From Desulfuromusa sp. (GTDB lineage: Bacteria; Desulfobacterota; Desulfuromonadia; Desulfuromonadales; Geopsychrobacteraceae), in assembly GCA_021647765.1 (NCBI GenBank), contig JAKIUD010000021.1:1-46477 (forward strand): a stretch of 46,477 nt of DNA. Direction: 5' to 3'. Below are positions 1 through 8,919 of this stretch, piece by piece. The notes beneath the pieces were generated by a model. It searched no databases. It was given only the letters and a program-made list of their open reading frames with translations, and was not told the DNA's origin. How positions within the stretch are numbered: the stretch's first letter is position 1; every line of letters starts with the position of its first letter. The position numbers were made by a program, and so were the translations under genes.

Positions 1-354
1 AAATTGCGATGGCATTTTAGTCGAGCGATGACAAAACAGGTCAAACCGGCGTATCGAAAACCTGACAGTCCCGAAGGTCGTTGAGACCGAAAATTCGATA
101 AGGACGATACGCGCAGATTTCATCGAGGTCCGAGAGATCATAAAATCTCTCATAAAGAGACCGGATATACGGCAGCAATCCTGTCCCTGTTATCATTGAC
201 AAAAAAACCTTGCAATTAAGGGGGAGACCATATACGGGACTGTCCCCAGCACCATCGGGGGCTGTCCCAAGAGTTTACGAGCCACGAAGAATTGTGGTGG
301 TTCGCACCGCAAAAGCCTGGGACAGCTCCTATACCCTAAGATTACGAGGCACTT
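1..354. other. Left-edge intergenic region with repeat
   Basis: No convincing gene. One frame is open from the left edge to a TGA at 82-84, giving 27 residues rich in basic amino acids; it could be the C-terminus of a gene cut by the window but I do not recognise it. Positions 258-329 hold a palindromic repeat listed separately. An ABC permease and ATPase, which usually precede an MCE gene, are not visible here. Confidence 0.5.
258..329. repeat. 72-bp palindromic dispersed repeat, copy A
   Basis: The element is bounded by the inverted ends GGGGCTGTCCC and GGGACAGCTCC and contains an inner stretch with CCACGAAGAA and GCAAAAGCCT. Almost the same sequence recurs at 33950-34020, with only a few substitutions. 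Both copies sit just outside or between genes of an operon. It resembles a REP/MITE-like non-coding element that can fold into a long hairpin. Confidence 0.8.
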
Positions 355-1422
355 ATGCATAGACGCAAAAGAATCGACCCAAGAGTCATCGGTAGTTTTG
401 TTGTTGGCGCCGTCATTTTAAGTGTTGCCGGATTGCTGTTTTTCGGACCCGGAGGGTTTCTTGCTGAAACACGAACTTATGTTATCAATTTTGACAGTTC
501 GGTTAAGGGTCTTAACGCTGGTTCTCCGGTACGTTTTCGAGGGGTGAAAATTGGGCAGGTAAAAGAGATACAGGTTCGAGTTCGACCAAAAGATTTTAAA
601 TTCTATATCCCCGTTATTATTGAGATTGAACCCTCCAGGTTCAAAGCGGAAGGAACGAATCTAGGCATACTTGATACCATTAAGACAACGGTTCAAGGTG
701 GCGATCCAATGTTATCACTGGTAGCTAAAGGACTGCGCGCACAGATGCAATTGGACAGTCTGGTCACCGGGCAACTCTATGTCAATCTGGATATGCTACC
801 AGATGAACCACTCATTCTCACCGGTTACGAAAGTGACTATCCTGAGTTACCTGCGATCACTTCCAGCCTTGAAGAACTAACCAAAACCTTTGAAGATATT
901 CCCCTTAAAGAACTTGCTGATAAAATAATCAGTTCTGCTGAAGGGTTCGAAAAGCTTATCAACTCGCCAAGCCTCCATAGTGCCATAGCGAGGTTTGACA
1001 ACACCATGGCTCAATTAAACTCACTGCTAAATAAGCTGAATGAGCAAGTTCTTCCTATCGTAAATGTGTTCAAAAGCACATTGCAGCAAGGGGAGACAAC
1101 CATTATCAACCTTGATCAAAGGCTTGAACAAACACTTCAAAGTGCCCAGGCAACAATTTCTCACATGGACAGCAAAGTTGATCCTCTCGCTGAACAATTC
1201 AGCCAAGCAGTACAAGCGGTTAATGATGCATCGACCAAAACAGCGGACGCGATGCAACAGATCAAAGGACTCTCTGCTAATGATTCTCAGATTATGGAGC
1301 AGTTAAGTTTGACACTTCAGGAAGTCAACCGCACCGCCCGGACGTTGCGCTATTTGACGACAGAACTTGAACGCGACCCACAAATACTGTTACGCGGCAG
1401 GGTCAATGGAGGAACAAAATAA
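355..1422 (+). CDS. MCE/MlaD-family lipid-transport protein
   Basis: A 355-residue protein anchored by one N-terminal membrane segment (about residues 11-31), followed by an MCE domain (about 40-120, containing the PVRFRGVKIGQV stretch typical of MlaD/PqiB proteins) and a long helical C-terminal part (about 165-345). MCE proteins bind and move lipids between inner and outer membranes as part of ABC systems. The ATG is preceded by GAGG at a suitable distance. Its stop overlaps the start of the next gene, an auxiliary lipoprotein, which supports a trans-envelope lipid transporter. The ATPase and permease are not in the window directly upstream, so partners must lie further left or elsewhere. 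Family assignment is firm; the exact lipid substrate is unknown. Confidence 0.88.
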   Translation: MHRRKRIDPRVIGSFVVGAVILSVAGLLFFGPGGFLAETRTYVINFDSSVKGLNAGSPVRFRGVKIGQVKEIQVRVRPKDFKFYIPVIIEIEPSRFKAEGTNLGILDTIKTTVQGGDPMLSLVAKGLRAQMQLDSLVTGQLYVNLDMLPDEPLILTGYESDYPELPAITSSLEELTKTFEDIPLKELADKIISSAEGFEKLINSPSLHSAIARFDNTMAQLNSLLNKLNEQVLPIVNVFKSTLQQGETTIINLDQRLEQTLQSAQATISHMDSKVDPLAEQFSQAVQAVNDASTKTADAMQQIKGLSANDSQIMEQLSLTLQEVNRTARTLRYLTTELERDPQILLRGRVNGGTK

Positions 1423-2000
1423 TGCGCTATCTCGTTTCAATTGTACTCTTACTTTGTACCTCCTGCATACAAATCGGCAGTGATCCACAACCAATGCGTT
1501 ATTATCTGCTAGAAAGTATGCCAGAGGCACCGAATATTTATTCAAATAAAACTTTTATTATTAACCTTAAACTTGTTGATTTTCCTGACTATCTTGATCG
1601 TCTACAAATCGTAACTCGCGACAAAAACAATGGTATTGAATTTTCGGATCTGGAACGTTGGGCAGAGCCGCTGCAAGATAATTTGACTCGAATCCTCCGC
1701 GAGAACCTGGCTCTTGTATTGCCGGAGGCCAACATCTTGATCAACCCGTGGGAAAATTCAAGCAACAATGCAATAAAAGTAAAACTTGTGGTGAATAAAA
1801 TTTTGGGGAAACTTGGTGATCATTCGCAAGTGGATGTCCGCTGGACAATAGAAAATGATCGGGGGCAAACAATTCAAGGACATTTTATTGACCGACAACC
1901 CATTGGCAATAGCTACCAGGATCTAGTTGTCGGACTGAACAATGGAATCAATCATCTCAGTGTGGAACTGGCCAAAGAATTAGTGAAGCAATTAAATTAA
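1422..2000 (+). CDS. PqiC/DUF330-type ABC transport auxiliary lipoprotein
   Basis: A 192-residue protein with a short hydrophobic signal and a lipobox ending in Cys15 (sequence LCTSC at residues 11-15), so it is probably a lipoprotein. The mature part begins with a MRYYLLES-like stretch typical of the PqiC/YmbA family, outer-membrane lipoproteins that partner MCE proteins. The start codon overlaps the stop of the MCE gene (TAATG) and has a GGAGG site, so the two are translationally coupled. Length is normal for the family. A strong hairpin terminator follows directly, so this is the last gene of the transcription unit. Confidence 0.85.
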   Translation: MRYLVSIVLLLCTSCIQIGSDPQPMRYYLLESMPEAPNIYSNKTFIINLKLVDFPDYLDRLQIVTRDKNNGIEFSDLERWAEPLQDNLTRILRENLALVLPEANILINPWENSSNNAIKVKLVVNKILGKLGDHSQVDVRWTIENDRGQTIQGHFIDRQPIGNSYQDLVVGLNNGINHLSVELAKELVKQLN

Positions 2001-2026
2001 AAGGGAGACACAATCGTCTCCCTTTT
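1999..2026 (+). terminator. Rho-independent terminator after the MCE operon
   Basis: The arms AAAGGGAGAC and GTCTCCCTTT flank a six-base loop and are followed by a T-run. It begins at the stop codon of the lipoprotein gene. Being A/T flanked on both sides, it may also help end leftward transcription from the facing mutase gene. Confidence 0.9.
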
Positions 2027-2062
2027 TGCTACTCAATTCTCCAGGTAAAAATCTGAAGATAT

Positions 2063-3484
2063 CTATCCCAGAATAAATCCTCGGCCAAGCTCAATTAATT
2101 TTTCCAATGCTTCAAATTGTTTTGTTTCAGCATACAACCTCACAACCGGTTCGGTTCCAGACTTACGGAACAACACCCAAGATCCATCGTCAAGCAGATA
2201 TTTGTTGCCATCTATTCTGATAACGTCAACAATTTTATGCTCACCGATCTTTTCCGGGGGGTTAGCAAATTTATCGGGCAAAGTTGCTTCCAGTTGTGGG
2301 GATAAATGAATATTGATTCGTTTGGTATAGATTTCTCCAACCCGCGAATAGAGGTCAGACAACAACTCATGTAGGGATCTTTTCTCCACCGCCACCATCT
2401 CTGCAACTAATAAACAAGCCAGAATTCCATCCTTTTCCGGGACATGTCCTTTGATACTTAATCCAGCACTCTCTTCCCCCCCGATTAAAATTTTATTGGC
2501 GCTGATATATTCACCGATAAATTTAAACCCCACAGGTGTTTCAAGTACATTGACCCCATGATATTTTGCCACCGCATCAACCAGATGCGACGTGGCGACA
2601 CTACGAGCAGCGTCACCCCGCAGACCTTTACGGCGAATCATATAATCAAACAACAGCGCCAGAATATAGTTGGGCTCAATATAGCTGCCATCGCTGTCAA
2701 TAATTCCAAATCGATCGGCATCCCCATCAGTAGCTAATCCAAGAACAACAGACTCATTCCCTTTGATCAAACCGATAAAATCCTGAATATACTCTTCTGC
2801 TGGCTCTGGCGGCTTACCTCCAAAATATGGATCAAGATGATCGTTGATTTTTACGACCTTAACCTCTGCTTCTTCCAGAATTCGATCAAGATAACCCCGT
2901 CCTGAACCGTACAGAGGATTAACAGCGATGGTCATCCCTGACGCAGCAATCGCCTTCAAATCAACCAGATTTTTAAGTGCTGTAAAATAGTCTTCACGTG
3001 GATCGATCTCCTCAAACAAATCCTGCTTAACGGCAGTCTCCAGATCAATATCCTTGAAAACAATTTCTCCGGTCATAGCATTAGCACGTTCTTCAATATC
3101 GTTGGTTGTTTCCGGCAATGCTGGACCACCCGAAACAGGAGAAAATTTAATGCCACTATAGTTATAAGGATTGTGACTGGCAGTAAAATTGATCCCACCG
3201 GCGGTCTTTCTCCGCAGAATTTCATGAGCAATCACCGGAGTCGGTGTGTCCCGTTGACAGAAATAACTTTTAATCCCCGCGCCAGCCAATACCCGAGCTG
3301 CCTCACGGGAAAAATCAGCACCCATAAAACGGGCATCGTAACCGATCACTAAGCCCTTATCAGCTAATCCTTCGGCATGCAGATTATCGGCAATAGCCTG
3401 TACCACCACCCGAACATTATCCAAAGTAAAATCTTCACAAAAAATAGCACGCCACCCTGATGTCCCAAATTTAATTCCCGACAT
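2063..3484 (-). CDS. Phosphoglucomutase/phosphomannomutase family protein
   Basis: A 473-residue alpha-D-phosphohexomutase, full length for the family. It shows the phosphoserine loop TASHNPYNYSG (active Ser at residue 103), the metal-binding loop DGDADR (253-258), the sugar-binding GGEESAG loop and the C-terminal phosphate-binding RKSGTEP loop. The enzyme interconverts hexose 1- and 6-phosphates in the cytoplasm, feeding glycogen, LPS or exopolysaccharide precursors. Whether glucose, mannose or glucosamine is preferred cannot be told from sequence alone. An AGGAGG site lies a few bases before the ATG. It is a single gene between converging neighbours. Confidence 0.9.
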   Translation of the reverse strand: MSGIKFGTSGWRAIFCEDFTLDNVRVVVQAIADNLHAEGLADKGLVIGYDARFMGADFSREAARVLAGAGIKSYFCQRDTPTPVIAHEILRRKTAGGINFTASHNPYNYSGIKFSPVSGGPALPETTNDIEERANAMTGEIVFKDIDLETAVKQDLFEEIDPREDYFTALKNLVDLKAIAASGMTIAVNPLYGSGRGYLDRILEEAEVKVVKINDHLDPYFGGKPPEPAEEYIQDFIGLIKGNESVVLGLATDGDADRFGIIDSDGSYIEPNYILALLFDYMIRRKGLRGDAARSVATSHLVDAVAKYHGVNVLETPVGFKFIGEYISANKILIGGEESAGLSIKGHVPEKDGILACLLVAEMVAVEKRSLHELLSDLYSRVGEIYTKRINIHLSPQLEATLPDKFANPPEKIGEHKIVDVIRIDGNKYLLDDGSWVLFRKSGTEPVVRLYAETKQFEALEKLIELGRGFILG

Positions 3485-3557
3485 AATAAACCTCCTGTTG
3501 ATTTATCATTCTACCCTCAGGCAGAGAGTATCTCAACTTTTTACCCGAAATAATCAA

Positions 3558-3594
3558 TAAAAAAAGCCGGTTACTCGATAAACAGCAGCCGGCT
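3558..3594 (-). terminator. Rho-independent terminator after cbiK
   Basis: Read on the minus strand, AGCCGG and CCGGCT arms flank an 18-base loop and are followed by a run of seven T. It lies about 25 bases beyond the cbiK stop codon. Confidence 0.75.
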
Positions 3595-3618
3595 CAATAA
3601 TAATGGGATAAGAACAGC

Positions 3619-4599
3619 TTACCTCAGCTCAATTCCTGCATCGGCGGCAGCATCGGCAACGTGCTGGGTATAAATCGCTGCAACTGCATTATTTTCACCC
3701 ATTCCGTGCAGATATGGAGCGACAGATATTCCCTCCTTTTCAAGCAACGATTTCCATGAATCTTCGTCGGAACCAGCCATATCGTTAGTTGCATGATCAC
3801 CAGCAACAATCATAAATGCCCTGATAACAACTTTCTTCACCCCTTTTTCTTGCAGAGTTTTGATCACCTGATCAACTGGTGGATATCCCTCGACCGTACC
3901 GACAACAGTCAAAACATCCGGATAAGCTAGATTCATCTCATGATCAAACTGTAGATATGCCCCACCCGAGGGGAAATGGTCATTACCATGCCCCATATAA
4001 ACCAGCGCAGCTCCAGCTTTTTTAGCTCGATCAATATCCTCTTGCATAGCTTTTACCGCAACCTTGATATCTTTGGCATAAGGATGGTTGATACCAAACG
4101 TTCCCAGCATGGGACGACCGATAACCAGCTTATTGAAAGGCTTAAATTTAGCTTTGATGGTATCAATAGAAGCCAACGCCTTGACGTAAGAACTCAAGTC
4201 AAGAAATTCCTCAGCTGGAGCGATATGGGTCGGCTGGACAATAATTGTGTCGTAACCATCATCCTGAAAATTGGCAATTACGGCCAAAGGCCCTTGAACA
4301 TGAAGTATCTCAGCTGGAACGTTTGGATGGACTTTGACATAAACAGGGTCAGACGCTCGTTTCTGCCAGATTTTACGAATAATATTTGAGGTAAAAGCAA
4401 TTCGTACTGGCGTTTGGGGATAGGCTTGTTCGATTTTCTCTTTGATGTTGAGCAAACCGCGCAATGCCGGTTCAACTGTCGTCCCGAACATCGCCAGAAC
4501 GATACCATTTTTGTGGTTCACTTTGTGTTCTCCTGCCGTTGCACATTGAACGGATAAGATAAAAATAAGAACAAGGGCGAAAAAAATTGATCTCTTCAT
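3619..4599 (-). CDS. cbiK: Sirohydrochlorin cobaltochelatase, secreted type
   Basis: A 326-residue CbiK-family chelatase that inserts Co(II), or Fe(II), into sirohydrochlorin, an early step of anaerobic cobalamin synthesis. The ATG at 4599 is chosen because AGGAGG precedes it; a longer reading frame upstream runs into the riboswitch terminator. The first 24 residues are a clear signal peptide (basic MKRS, hydrophobic core, CATAGEH), so the enzyme should be periplasmic, like the Desulfovibrio CbiKP form. Active-site histidines are visible in VQPTH (H125) and YMGHG (H204). Transcription is preceded by a cobalamin riboswitch and terminator. No cytoplasmic second copy is present in the window. 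Confidence 0.92.
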   Translation of the reverse strand: MKRSIFFALVLIFILSVQCATAGEHKVNHKNGIVLAMFGTTVEPALRGLLNIKEKIEQAYPQTPVRIAFTSNIIRKIWQKRASDPVYVKVHPNVPAEILHVQGPLAVIANFQDDGYDTIIVQPTHIAPAEEFLDLSSYVKALASIDTIKAKFKPFNKLVIGRPMLGTFGINHPYAKDIKVAVKAMQEDIDRAKKAGAALVYMGHGNDHFPSGGAYLQFDHEMNLAYPDVLTVVGTVEGYPPVDQVIKTLQEKGVKKVVIRAFMIVAGDHATNDMAGSDEDSWKSLLEKEGISVAPYLHGMGENNAVAAIYTQHVADAAADAGIELR

Positions 4600-4603
4600 A
4601 CAA

Positions 4604-4609
4604 CCTCCT
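4604..4609 (-). promoter_or_regulatory. Ribosome binding site fixing the cbiK start
   Basis: AGGAGG sits four bases upstream of the ATG at 4597-4599 and decides the start in favour of the version with an exposed signal peptide. Confidence 0.85.
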
Positions 4610-4624
4610 GGTTGTGGCTCGAAA

Positions 4625-4662
4625 TAAAAAATCCCGAACCAATTAAAAAATTGATCCGGGAT
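4625..4662 (-). terminator. Riboswitch-controlled terminator before cbiK
   Basis: On the minus strand the arms ATCCCGGATCAATT and AATTGGTTCGGGAT form a long hairpin followed by a T-run, between the riboswitch and cbiK. This is the expected expression platform for transcription attenuation by cobalamin. Its arms resemble the terminators of the other two riboswitches in the window. Confidence 0.88.
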
Positions 4663-4721
4663 GCCCTGTTCTTTCCCAGAATGTTGCATACTTCAACCTT
4701 GTGCCACAGGGCTGAAATATA

Positions 4722-4897
4722 TTTTTCAGGCAGGTCTTCTGACTTCCGGATCAACCAGATAACCGCGCCTTCCCATCCCAAACAGCAGACAGTGGCATCG
4801 TGCAGTTATCGTCCCCGGTTACAGCGGCGGGCCCGCTCCGGATTCACACCGGATTCCCTTTTCATCCGCAATTAATGAATTGTGGACACCTGAAAAA
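4722..4897 (-). promoter_or_regulatory. Cobalamin riboswitch upstream of cbiK
   Basis: The outer stem pairs TTTTTCAGG with CCTGAAAAA. The core holds GGTGTGAATCCGG, GCGGGCCCGCCGCTGTAA and the B12 box GTCAGAAGACCTGCC, the conserved elements of the class. When cobalamin binds, cbiK transcription should stop at the downstream hairpin. Confidence 0.95.
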
Positions 4898-4984
4898 CTA
4901 TCGCGCCACTCTACAAAGTGGAGAAAATTAAGTCAAGCAGCACCAAGCTAAACGGTGAAGCGGCCTTCGAGCGCTTTCAGGAGC

Positions 4985-5782
4985 TTAGCTGTTGTATTTT
5001 TTAGCTTCATCCCAAAAACGCCTCCCTGTATGGATAATCATCGTTGTCATATAGTTAAGTTTTTTCGGTTGCCATTTTTCAAGACTGTTGAGAACCAGTT
5101 CCTCTTCACCTTGATCGGCGCAACTAATTAAACGGGTATGAGCGAGCAAATTGCGCTGGTTCAACAGTTCACACAATGCGTCAATAACACCAGCAGCTTT
5201 ATAGAGGACTAAAGTTTCACAATGATCAAGAGCCTGCTCAACAGCATTCAGATTGGAGGCAGACATCAACATTAAGCGATCTTCCTGAAGAGTCAATGCT
5301 TCACCAAACCGGCTGGCAGCGGTCTGAAAGGCACTGATTCCCGGAACAATGTGGATATTTTGAGGTTCAAGCCGATCGCTTAGTTCTGCCAGCAGGTAGG
5401 AGCTGGTAGCAAAAACCAGGGGATCTCCAAGCGTGATCTGGACAACAGATCGTTGTTGACGACAATTGGCGATCACCATTTCTGCCAGTTGCTGCCAGCG
5501 CTGTTGGGTCGCCTGATTATCACGTATCATCGGATATTGGGCACAATGAATTTCCTGCTGATCTAAAAATGGCTGGACTGCCTCCAGAGCAAGGCTACGG
5601 GAACTCCCTTTTGCCTGAGGGGCAATCACCACATCGGCAGAAGCTATAATGGCGGCGGCGCGCAAGGTGAGCAGATCTGAGCACCCCGGCCCGACACCAA
5701 CAGCATAAAAATGGCTCGGCTGAGCTAGGATAAAACAACCAGGGATAAAATTATTCCTTAATTTGGGCAAAACCTTCTCCAT
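4985..5782 (-). CDS. Second CbiL/CobI-like precorrin-2 C20-methyltransferase
   Basis: About 265 residues of the tetrapyrrole SAM-methyltransferase fold. The N-terminal loop YAVGVGPGCSDLLTL, the QITLGDPLVFATSSYLL motif and VPGISAFQTAA match precorrin-2 (or cobalt-factor II) C20-methyltransferases. A better conserved paralogue lies in the main operon (13506-14231), so this copy is redundant or specialised. The start is uncertain: ATG at 5782 or TTG at 5770 both fall inside the 3' end of the upstream btuF-like gene, and the TTG has a better-placed GGAG. It is the last gene of the leftward operon, next to secreted CbiK. Confidence 0.82.
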   Translation of the reverse strand: MEKVLPKLRNNFIPGCFILAQPSHFYAVGVGPGCSDLLTLRAAAIIASADVVIAPQAKGSSRSLALEAVQPFLDQQEIHCAQYPMIRDNQATQQRWQQLAEMVIANCRQQRSVVQITLGDPLVFATSSYLLAELSDRLEPQNIHIVPGISAFQTAASRFGEALTLQEDRLMLMSASNLNAVEQALDHCETLVLYKAAGVIDALCELLNQRNLLAHTRLISCADQGEEELVLNSLEKWQPKKLNYMTTMIIHTGRRFWDEAKKYNS

Positions 5783-6548
5783 AAAAATAGTTATTGAGTT
5801 TAACAACATTATCAAAACTGACCGTATTGGCGCGCGAAAACTGGAGTTCATCGACCCGCAAGAACCGGGCAGCCAGATGAGCGTAAGAGCTGCGTTGCTG
5901 TGGCGGTTGTGGATTTTTGTTCATCGGTCCCACCTGATAGATATAAATATCTGGTTGCTGTGCCAACACCGCTTCGATACTGTAGCGCACCAGCTTACGT
6001 TGAGCAGGGGCAATCAACGTCCCCCCGGCTCTTTTAATAATATCGGCGACAATGTGTTTATCTCCTGCGACCATCAGCGGCATTGCCGTCACTTCAAACA
6101 CAACTCGTGGCATTGTTCTAATCGGCTTCAGCTGTTTAAGCTTTTGCCATTGCCGAGCAACCAGTTGTATTCCCAAGGCAACTTTACCAAGACGTTGAGC
6201 TAATACGGTTATCTGTCGACCAATTTCATCGAGGCTGCGGGGATGATAGTAAAAAACTTCAGCACCGACCGCAGCTGCCATCTCCTTGGAAAAAAAGCGA
6301 TTGGATGACACGATCAACAGATCGGGGTTAAGGGAGCGGATAATCTCAACATTGGGGCGGATATGGGAACCAACTCGGGTCGCCCGGGTAAACCCCTCAA
6401 GATTGCGCGTCACTCCAACCACCAGATCGTCCGCCTTCAGTTGGTGGATAATATCGCCCGCCGCCGGGGACAACAGCACAATCCTCTGTGCGCACCAAGC
6501 GTTAGTGGTGAAACTGAAAAACAGCAGTACCAGTAGTAACCTGTACAC
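5751..6548 (-). CDS. BtuF/FecB-type periplasmic binding protein
   Basis: A 265-residue substrate-binding protein with a signal peptide (residues 1-20, ending NAWCA). The body follows the BtuF/HmuT pattern: RIVLLSPAAGDIIHQL, then VVGVTRN, and LNPDLLIVSSN. It should capture a corrinoid, tetrapyrrole or siderophore and deliver it to the permease encoded upstream. The gene overlaps the ATPase gene by about 47 bases and is followed by the second CbiL-like gene. Its place in a cobalamin operon favours corrinoids or their precursors, but the ligand cannot be read from sequence. Confidence 0.85.
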   Translation of the reverse strand: MYRLLLVLLFFSFTTNAWCAQRIVLLSPAAGDIIHQLKADDLVVGVTRNLEGFTRATRVGSHIRPNVEIIRSLNPDLLIVSSNRFFSKEMAAAVGAEVFYYHPRSLDEIGRQITVLAQRLGKVALGIQLVARQWQKLKQLKPIRTMPRVVFEVTAMPLMVAGDKHIVADIIKRAGGTLIAPAQRKLVRYSIEAVLAQQPDIYIYQVGPMNKNPQPPQQRSSYAHLAARFLRVDELQFSRANTVSFDNVVKLNNYFYGEGFAQIKE

Positions 6549-7239
6549 CGTAGGTCTCCTTCAGTAGTTCAGGGGTTACATCCTTGCGCGCCACGTCAGC
6601 GAGCAATCGTCCCTGTTTCAAAAATAAAAAGCGCTCAAAAAACCGGTAAGCCAGATTGATATCGTGCACTGGCGCGATAACCGTTTCCGGCCGAGTACTC
6701 AACAAGGCAAAGATATCGAGGGTGTGGCGGATATCGAGGCTGGCATTCGGTTCGTCCAGGTAAATGATTTCTGCCTGCTGATTAAGCACCCGCGCCAGCA
6801 TCACCCGCCGTTGTTCACCGCCACTGAGTTGGTTAAATGGTCGCTGGGAAAAATCGAGCAGATCAAGCCGTGCAAGCAGCAACCGGGTCTTTTCGTCGTC
6901 TTGGCTACTAAAACTATTGCCACTACAATGGGGAAACCGACCAAACAGCACCACTTCATAAACACTGAAGGGGAAAATTACCTCGGACAACTGCGGCAAC
7001 AGAGAAAACAACTTTGCCCGTCTGGCCATCAGCAGCTCATCTAAATTATTGCCGTTGTAACGCACCACTCCTGCGGCGGGCGACAGCAAACCACACAACA
7101 GTTGTAATAAGGTACTTTTGCCACAGCCATTCTCCCCCATAACCGCGACCTTTTCCCCTGCAACAATTCGGAGGGAATCGATCTGCAATGAAAAATTGCG
7201 CCGCCCAAAAATCAGTTTCTCAGCCTGCAACTCAGCCAT
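6502..7239 (-). CDS. BtuD/FepC-type ABC transporter ATPase
   Basis: A 245-residue ABC ATPase with Walker A GENGCGKST (about residues 35-43), signature LSGGEQRRVMLAR and Walker B IIYLDEPNASLD, followed by a switch histidine in VHDINLA. It belongs to the subfamily that powers uptake of vitamin B12, haem and siderophores. It overlaps the permease gene by eight bases and the binding-protein gene by 47, so the three form one translationally coupled importer. Confidence 0.88.
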   Translation of the reverse strand: MAELQAEKLIFGRRNFSLQIDSLRIVAGEKVAVMGENGCGKSTLLQLLCGLLSPAAGVVRYNGNNLDELLMARRAKLFSLLPQLSEVIFPFSVYEVVLFGRFPHCSGNSFSSQDDEKTRLLLARLDLLDFSQRPFNQLSGGEQRRVMLARVLNQQAEIIYLDEPNASLDIRHTLDIFALLSTRPETVIAPVHDINLAYRFFERFLFLKQGRLLADVARKDVTPELLKETYGVQVTTGTAVFQFHH

Positions 7240-8182
7240 GCCAGAACCTTTCCCGCCGAGTTTGCAACAGATAGAGAAAAAATATACCCCCCAACAAAGC
7301 GGTGATAATTCCTACCGGCAGCTCTGCTCCACCGGGGATGATCACCCGCGCAACCGCATCGGCAATCACCAGCAACAGCGCTCCCAGCAATGACGAATAG
7401 AGGAGGTTGTGACGCATATCACTACCAAACAGGCTCCGAGCGATGTGGGGGACAATCAACCCGACAAAACCGATAATGCCGGTATAACTGACCGCAATGG
7501 CAACCAACAATGTCGCCGCGACAAAAGCAAAACTACGCAAGCGTGGGACATTAACACCCATCGTTTGTGCCGAACATTCATCGAGAGCAAGCAGATTCAA
7601 GTGCAATGCCCGTTGGCGAAAGGACAGATAGATCACCAGAAAAACCAGCGCACACACCAGCAATCGCCCCCAACTGACAATAAAAAATCCCCCCATCAAC
7701 CAGAAAACGATAGAAGAGATAGATTCCTCAAAAAAATACTTAGAGAAACTGATCACCGCCGAGGCGACGATATTCATCACAATCCCTGCCAGAATCATCG
7801 TTACCGGATTGATAAACCCATTGGTCAGCGACAACCGGTAAACCAGGGTTAACCCCAGCAATCCCGTCACCAAAGCACAACAAGGCACAAGAGGAGCCGG
7901 AGCACCAAAAGAGATCGCCAGGATTGCCCCAAGAGCCGCCGACGATGCGGCACCGGTGGTAAAACTATCGGCCAGCGGGTTTTTCAGCGTCAGCTGATAC
8001 ACACTGCCGGACAAACCCAGCATCGCCCCGATCACCGCACCGAACAACACCCGTGGCAGGCGTAAATTAAGCAGAATGTCGTGTTCAACTGCGGTCATGT
8101 TCAGCGGATTGATCGCTGTAGCCCCCATTAAACACGCTGCGCATAGCGCGATGACAAAAGTAACCCATAGCCACCGTTTCAT
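7232..8182 (-). CDS. BtuC/FecCD-type ABC permease
   Basis: A 316-residue, highly hydrophobic protein of the FecCD family, with the usual LRLPRVLFGAVIGAMLGLSG stretch near the N-terminus and FVGLIVPHIAR near the C-terminus. This is the membrane part of a type II importer for corrinoids or iron chelates. It is slightly shorter than typical (about 330-350). The gene overlaps the upstream ABC-2 permease gene by four bases, which links the importer to an exporter-type system. Confidence 0.88.
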   Translation of the reverse strand: MKRWLWVTFVIALCAACLMGATAINPLNMTAVEHDILLNLRLPRVLFGAVIGAMLGLSGSVYQLTLKNPLADSFTTGAASSAALGAILAISFGAPAPLVPCCALVTGLLGLTLVYRLSLTNGFINPVTMILAGIVMNIVASAVISFSKYFFEESISSIVFWLMGGFFIVSWGRLLVCALVFLVIYLSFRQRALHLNLLALDECSAQTMGVNVPRLRSFAFVAATLLVAIAVSYTGIIGFVGLIVPHIARSLFGSDMRHNLLYSSLLGALLLVIADAVARVIIPGGAELPVGIITALLGGIFFLYLLQTRRERFWHG

Positions 8183-8919
8183 ATCTGCACCCGATTGACC
8201 ACCCGGTAAGCGACAATAAACAAAACAACGACCATCACTGCCAGAAGCGGAAACAGGGCATTATTGACCGCCATATCACCAATTAACGTTGAGCGGATTA
8301 ACCGGGTCGAATAGGTCAGAGGCGACAGTGCCGCGACTGCACGGATAACCACGGGCATCTTCTCCACCGGAAAAAATGTCCCGGATAAAAACATCATCGG
8401 CGTGATCAAAAACGAGTTCATCAGCGCCTGATCGCTGTGGTTACGCACCAGCAATGCCGTTATCAACCCAAGCAGGGAAAAAATCGCCAGATGGAGCAAA
8501 AGAGCGACCAGGAACCGCACGCCAAAAGTGAGCTGTACCCCACACAGCAGGGTGTAAATGCCAATAATAACCACAGGAATCAACCCTTTAGTCACGCCGT
8601 AAAACATCTCGGCAACAACAATTTCCCAGCGTTTCAACGGCGCCAGCAAATACTCCTCAAAAACCTTAAAATAAAAGCGGGAAATATTGATTTCGGTGGC
8701 AATACCATAGCTCTGATTCATACTGCTCATAGTCAATAATCCAGGCAAAAGAAACAGCAAATAATCGTGTCCATTGACCTGGGCACCCTGCCCAACACCG
8801 TAACCAAAAGCAATGAGAAACAGTGCCGGAGAAACCGCCGATGCCAACACCGTCTTGACCAATTTTTTGCGCAAAATCAAAGTTTCGCGCAGGTAAATAC
8901 CGCGGACACCATTAAACAT
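8179..8919 (-). CDS. ABC-2 type (NodJ-like) permease
   Basis: A 246-residue membrane protein of the ABC-2 family with about six membrane segments and the conserved region MFLSGTFFPVEKMP. ABC-2 permeases normally export polysaccharides, lipids or drugs, or act in cofactor export. It is coupled to the ATPase gene (8-base overlap) and to the BtuC-like gene downstream. Finding an exporter inside a cobalamin operon is unusual; its substrate is unknown. Confidence 0.82.
   Translation of the reverse strand: MFNGVRGIYLRETLILRKKLVKTVLASAVSPALFLIAFGYGVGQGAQVNGHDYLLFLLPGLLTMSSMNQSYGIATEINISRFYFKVFEEYLLAPLKRWEIVVAEMFYGVTKGLIPVVIIGIYTLLCGVQLTFGVRFLVALLLHLAIFSLLGLITALLVRNHSDQALMNSFLITPMMFLSGTFFPVEKMPVVIRAVAALSPLTYSTRLIRSTLIGDMAVNNALFPLLAVMVVVLFIVAYRVVNRVQI

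Noticed and set aside
3619..4689. Longer cbiK start at 4689
   Set aside because: The extra 30 residues are encoded by the riboswitch terminator and lack a ribosome site; AGGAGG marks 4599.
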